DNA from: Sorex araneus
Lineage: Eukaryota > Chordata > Mammalia > Eulipotyphla > Soricidae
NCBI RefSeq assembly: GCF_027595985.1
Contig: NC_073312.1
Coordinates: 10,972,926 to 11,036,925 of the forward strand
Length of the DNA: 64,000 nucleotides
Reading direction: 5' to 3'
This document shows positions 59,879 to 64,000 of this stretch, in pieces. The number at the start of each line of letters is the position of its first letter. Within the stretch, counting starts at the first letter, position 1. The notes beneath the pieces were generated by a model. That model did no database searches, was not told the origin of the DNA, and saw only the letters and a list, made by a program, of their open reading frames with translations. The translations under genes were made by a program, and so were the position numbers.

Positions 59879-62184
59879 AACATAGCTCAACTTTCAATGA
59901 AATACAACCTGGAAACTGTTGATAAATCTTAGAAGACTTGACTCTCATCTTCATGGTTTTATTTTTTCTAGATTTAAAAAGAAAACAAACTCAAGCTTGA
60001 ATTATCTTTTCACAAAGCCCAGTGACCTTCTTTTGTTGAAGATGATACTTGTCTATCAGAGGATAAATAATAATTTTAATTATTACCGGGGCATGGGAAG
60101 CTACTTTTTAAAAAGAATTTCATTCTAAAATGCGTGACAGACTAAATTATTATTTAGGAAGTAACTGAAAGGAATTCATTGTTAAGTTACATTTTTATCT
60201 TCCACCCTATCTGGCTTGCTTTCTTTAATTGAATGTTATTATTTTGGACCTCATAATATTTGCTGTGGGTAAAATAACAATAACTCATTAGATTCACTGC
60301 CTCTGCATGAGATCAATAACAAAATTTCCATTATTTATTTTCCCAAAAGACCTTTAGACACTGCACTCCCAGCCTGGCATAAAGGAAAGGGATTTTATAA
60401 TGATTTACTTTAAAAAGATTTTCACCTCTGATATATATGCGGCAAAGCCCCACTAGAATTGCACTGTGATAATAATAATTATAAAACAAAAATGTCAAGA
60501 AATGTTCCACCGTGATCTGCATTTTGACTGTGCATGAAACTTGAGAACTAGAAGGCGTGCAGAGCATAGCCACATTTAGACACAGGCTTTGTCTGAAATG
60601 AATTGATCAGCGTAAGGTATTAGGAAGAACCATAACACAAATACTCCTCATTGGAACTCCCAGATGAAGATGAACCTGTTTGGTGAGCTGATTGCCTGGT
60701 TTCTTGATTTCATGCCTAGTTCCTGGACATCTTTATAAAATTCATTTTTCCTGTCTGCTTCTAATGTAGCTAGACATGGCTCCCGGTCTTCTGGCTTTGA
60801 GCTTTCTGTACTCCATCTTTCAGTGTGATTCCAGGTGAGAAAAATGAAACACAAACACGTCAGCTTTAAAAGTTTCTCACTTTAGGCTAATTGCAAATGA
60901 TAAATTCCTAGCTGTCCTGAAAGAAACCTAGGCCTCGACGGATTGTTTTCACCAATTTATGGTTTTGCAACCTTTGAAACACATGACTGTTTTGCCATTC
61001 ACAGTGATGTGACATTAAATGTGGAGGAAGAGATTTAAAATATCACGCCAGGAAAAAAAAATCTGCAATGTCCCATAGAGTTTAGATTAAACGGATCAGG
61101 TTAGAATAATTGTAGAGGACGTTATTCCTTTCTTGAGCCAATTATGACCAATTAAGTGGTAATTCTGCGCTTTCGTCAAGACAGCGGCGAGACAGACGCG
61201 AGATGGGTCTGCATTTTCCGTGGCTCTGTTGGCAGAAATTCCACATGTATTCAGGATCTGTGTGGAGCATATGGGCAGGGAATGGTGCTTGTCACCTGAG
61301 TCCTTTCAGCTTCCAAAGGCAGGCGTGTTCGGTATCTTCTAAGGGACTGGAAGGCAGAATGCAGATGGCGAAGTTGGCAGTGTTCTTCTAACACTTACAA
61401 GGCAGCCCAAGTAAACCACTCTGATACCTTGTGAGGTCAGAGGGAGGTTACCGCTCCGGCCATCACTCCCAGGGGCCTGAAATGTTGAAAGACACAGCTT
61501 CCCCCACGGTTCAAAGCAACACCTTCCCAACAGCTGCTTCCAAAAAAGCGCCTGTGAAGAAGTCAGCTGTGTTTGAATGCACTTAATGTTGTGTATAATT
61601 CCGGTGTTAAATTTATTAGATGACTGAGCCTAATGTAAAACACGATGTCAGAACGAGGCTGCGTGCATCCGCTCTCTGGCAGATTGGGAAGGAGTTGAAG
61701 GCTTTCAGATTTTCCTGGATCGGAGGGAACTGGCGGCAAAACCTGGGTGTCCCTGAGTCTCTGTGGATAGAAGCACAAGGATTGTGTGCCCAGGAAACCA
61801 TCTCACGTCTTGGTGATTGTGTGGCTGAGCTCTGGGACTTGGAGCAGCAGGTCTGAAGACTGCACCCACCCTAGGGTGTTCCTATTTCAAGGTCTGTGGA
61901 GATCAGATACGTGTGTGGGCATCAGGCAAGACCCAGTGCAGGGTAGGAAGTCACTTGGTTTAACCTCTCTGGCCCGTACAGGAGGAACAAGCTTGTGGAT
62001 ATAGGGATCTTGGGAAGCAGGAGAGGCAGTGGGTGCAGTGAATGATGGATCGAAGAGAGAGCAGATTTGTTCCTCTAAGCATACGCCTACTTTCCAGTGG
62101 ATTTGTGGTTCATCCATCTATTTACCAAATATCTGCTTGAGTACCTTTCCTGTACCAGGCATTCTGTCTGATAGTCAATGCAGT
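59879..62184. other. Intron, AT-rich, nothing recognised
   Basis: This stretch is poor in recent repeats and partly AT-rich, which could reflect conserved noncoding sequence, though this cannot be judged from one genome. Confidence 0.4.
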
Positions 62185-62330
62185 GACTCGCTTAAGAGTT
62201 TGGACTTGAATTTAAGCAGTTTCAATTTGAGACATTTCTTTGCCATCTAAGAACTGTGTGAATTTGGACAAGTGACCTAAGTTTCCTGAGCCTTAGTTGT
62301 GCTAGCTATAATATGTATTAACAAGAACAT
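62185..62330 (+). repeat. MIR-type SINE relic
   Basis: CTTAAGAGTTTGGACTTGAA, then AGAACTGTGTGAATTTGGAC and AAGTTTCCTGAGCCTTAGTT are in MIR order and well preserved. Confidence 0.65.
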
Positions 62331-63390
62331 GTCTGTGCTCTTCCTTACTGGTGTTTGTTAAATATTTGGGGACTCATCTGCAGAGAGAAATAGTATACAG
62401 CAGTCAAAGAGAATGCAGGCACTTTTGATATAAAGAGCTTCAAGATAAGTACAATTTTCAAAGCATAAGGCAATTTTTGTATTTTTATAGTTATTGTATA
62501 AAGCCAGACATTTAGAAATACAATATCTCTCTATGTATATAAAATACTATCACTAACAATTGTGTATGAAGGGGGTATGTGAACTTGGCATTTGGGACAC
62601 AAATGGGAGGGGGACTTCTCACTAGACCCTTTTCAATGTTTTTATATCTGTCCGGTGGGAGTGGGTCGGTCACCTCTTATAATAGTGCAGCTTTATAAAT
62701 TTGTTGCGAGGATTAAAGGGAATAAAGCAGCTAAGAGTTCTTACCCCAATGTGGCCAAAATAAGTGGTCAAGTGTCATTTTTACTAATGTTATTGTTGTG
62801 GTGGAGTTGAAACAAAATTGCCAATAAGAAGTCTTGCCCTGTTTAGTGGAGAGACCCATAGTTCAGGCTGAAAGGGGGTGGGGCATAGAGTGTTCTGGAA
62901 GGTCAGATGAGGCTAAGTAAGTTTTGGGGGTGAAGACAGGTAATCTTGGTCCTGTTGAGACTTAGACACACAGATCCATTGCCCCCTTTCAGTCTTTCCT
63001 GATGAAATCAACGGGTTATTGAGCCCTGCAGGTGCCCTCCCTCCTGTGGGATGTGGTTTGGCTCTTCTGTATCCATATCTGAGCTTTATTCAGTAGTTTT
63101 CTTCAGCATCCTGGTTTGGTCATGGTTCTTTTTGGTTTGGGTTTGCTTCCTGCCTATTTTTTGCTCAAATACCTTCTTCCTGGAAAGCAGTGCTCCGGGG
63201 TCTTACTCCTTCATTTTGATAAATATGAAGCAGTCTGCACATCACTTCCTTCTTGGGAGGAAGGAAGAGAGAGTCCTGTCTTGGATCTCTTTTCTGTGGA
63301 AGCAGGCATGGTCCCTGTTTGAGGCAAAGGCTGGGGTGTTTATCCTCTGCAGACACCAGGGGGCGCTCATACTCATTGCCCTATGATTAT
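62331..63390. other. Intron, nothing recognised apart from a CTCF-like site
   Basis: No exon or transposon is supported. The CTCF-like site at 63353 is listed separately. Confidence 0.45.
63353..63367 (+). promoter_or_regulatory. Candidate CTCF-binding site
   Basis: ACACCAGGGGGCGCT closely matches the CTCF core (CCASYAGRKGGC-type followed by GCGC). It lies in the long GFRA1 intron, motif pointing along the + strand. Confidence 0.5.
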
Positions 63391-63615
63391 CGCACACATA
63401 CCTCACACACAGCACACAGCCACCATACTACACACACCACACATACACTGTGAACATGTACAAACACCACACATGCACTACATATACGCCATATATACCA
63501 CACATGCACCCCTGTCACATTCGTCACATTGCCCACAATCCTGTACACACACAGACACACACATACAGACACACAGACACACACACACACACACACACAT
63601 GCACACACTCACCCA
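63391..63615. repeat. CA-rich microsatellite region
   Basis: Interrupted CACAC, CACAT and CACAGA units, with a pure (CA)n core at about 63578-63598. Open frames in it are artefacts. Confidence 0.9.
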
Positions 63616-64000
63616 CGGGTGATAAGAATGAATGTGTTGGCTCGTACACTTCTTCAGGGAACACCCTCCACTCGTTGCATCTTAAACCTGAATGGGAGCC
63701 CCTCTGTTAGGACTCAGAGGGGCAGGAGCAGAGGGCTGGCAAAAAGAGTTTACTTTTGAGCAAGAAGATTAATTGAGAAAACGAAGGCACAGAAAGGCTT
63801 TTAAAGGACACACTGGTCAGAGGGGACCCAAGAGACACTCCACAGGCTTTGCATTATGTCTTTGGAAGAAGTTTCCCTTCAGGACTGTCTTGAGTTTGGG
63901 GTTTCATGGTAGGGGTTCCGCCAGTGATACGCCACTAAATGGGTACCTGGGCTTAGGGGATGTCGCCACTGTTAGCTCATTGAATGGGAGAACTTGTGCC
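63616..64000. other. Intron to window end, nothing recognised
   Basis: No exon, RNA gene or repeat could be supported. Confidence 0.45.

Larger units (their letters stand above)
27808..64000 (+). other. Large GFRA1 intron, running off the window
   Basis: This is the intron downstream of the third coding exon. It is at least 36.2 kb because no exon encoding the next GFRA1 residues (optional DVFQQ, then VEHIPKG) was found up to the right edge. Its repeats and candidate sites are listed separately. A long intron here agrees with the large size of GFRA1 in other mammals. Confidence 0.75.

Noticed and set aside
27808-64000. Search for the next GFRA1 exons (DVFQQ microexon, VEHIPKG exon)
   Set aside because: No stretch encoding these residues between splice sites was found; a 15-nt exon could be missed by eye if diverged.

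Overview
This is mammalian nuclear DNA from an AT-rich, repeat-laden euchromatic locus. The only protein-coding gene I can support is the 5' part of GFRA1 (GDNF family receptor alpha-1, the GPI-anchored co-receptor that presents GDNF to RET), on the + strand. Three coding exons are present: 25265-25304, 26211-26504 and 27724-27807. They encode about residues 1-139: signal peptide, first cysteine-rich domain and the linker after it. They lie in a large CpG island (about 23.3-26.7 kb) that also holds the promoter region and an untranslated leader. The rest of the receptor lies beyond the right edge, so 27808-64000 is all one large intron.

The organism is probably a shrew (Soricidae). About thirty copies of a tRNA-headed SINE are scattered on both strands, and they match what I remember of the SOR SINEs of shrews (from memory; no search was run). 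The head has A-box-like and B-box sequences and an Ala(TGC)-like anticodon loop. Two body types share this head: a short body with an A-rich tail (type A) and a longer body ending in CAGTG/CTACAGTG units with no A-rich tail (type B).

Layout: 1-23.3 kb is 5' flanking DNA with SINEs, an old mammalian repeat, MIR, LTR-like and hAT-like remnants, and no supportable gene. 23.3-26.7 kb is the CpG island, with a pure 109-nt AG microsatellite, a TATA-like box, GC boxes, a 19-codon upstream ORF and a G-rich tract just before the GFRA1 start codon. 26.7-64 kb is intronic. It holds a near-perfect 166-bp inverted repeat with a 545-bp spacer (38051-38927), a nested transposon complex at 49.3-53.6 kb (old L1, containing a younger L1 with an inverted 5' end, containing SINEs), a probable ERV LTR followed by a lysine-tRNA-like primer-binding site (53.6-54.4 kb), MIR/L2 relics, a candidate CTCF site at 63353 and a CA-rich microsatellite near the right end.

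No bacterial-type operon, CRISPR array or novel protein system is visible. The notable features are transposon history and possible translational control in the GFRA1 leader. Repeat family names are from memory of consensus sequences, and edges are generally good to about 10-20 bases.
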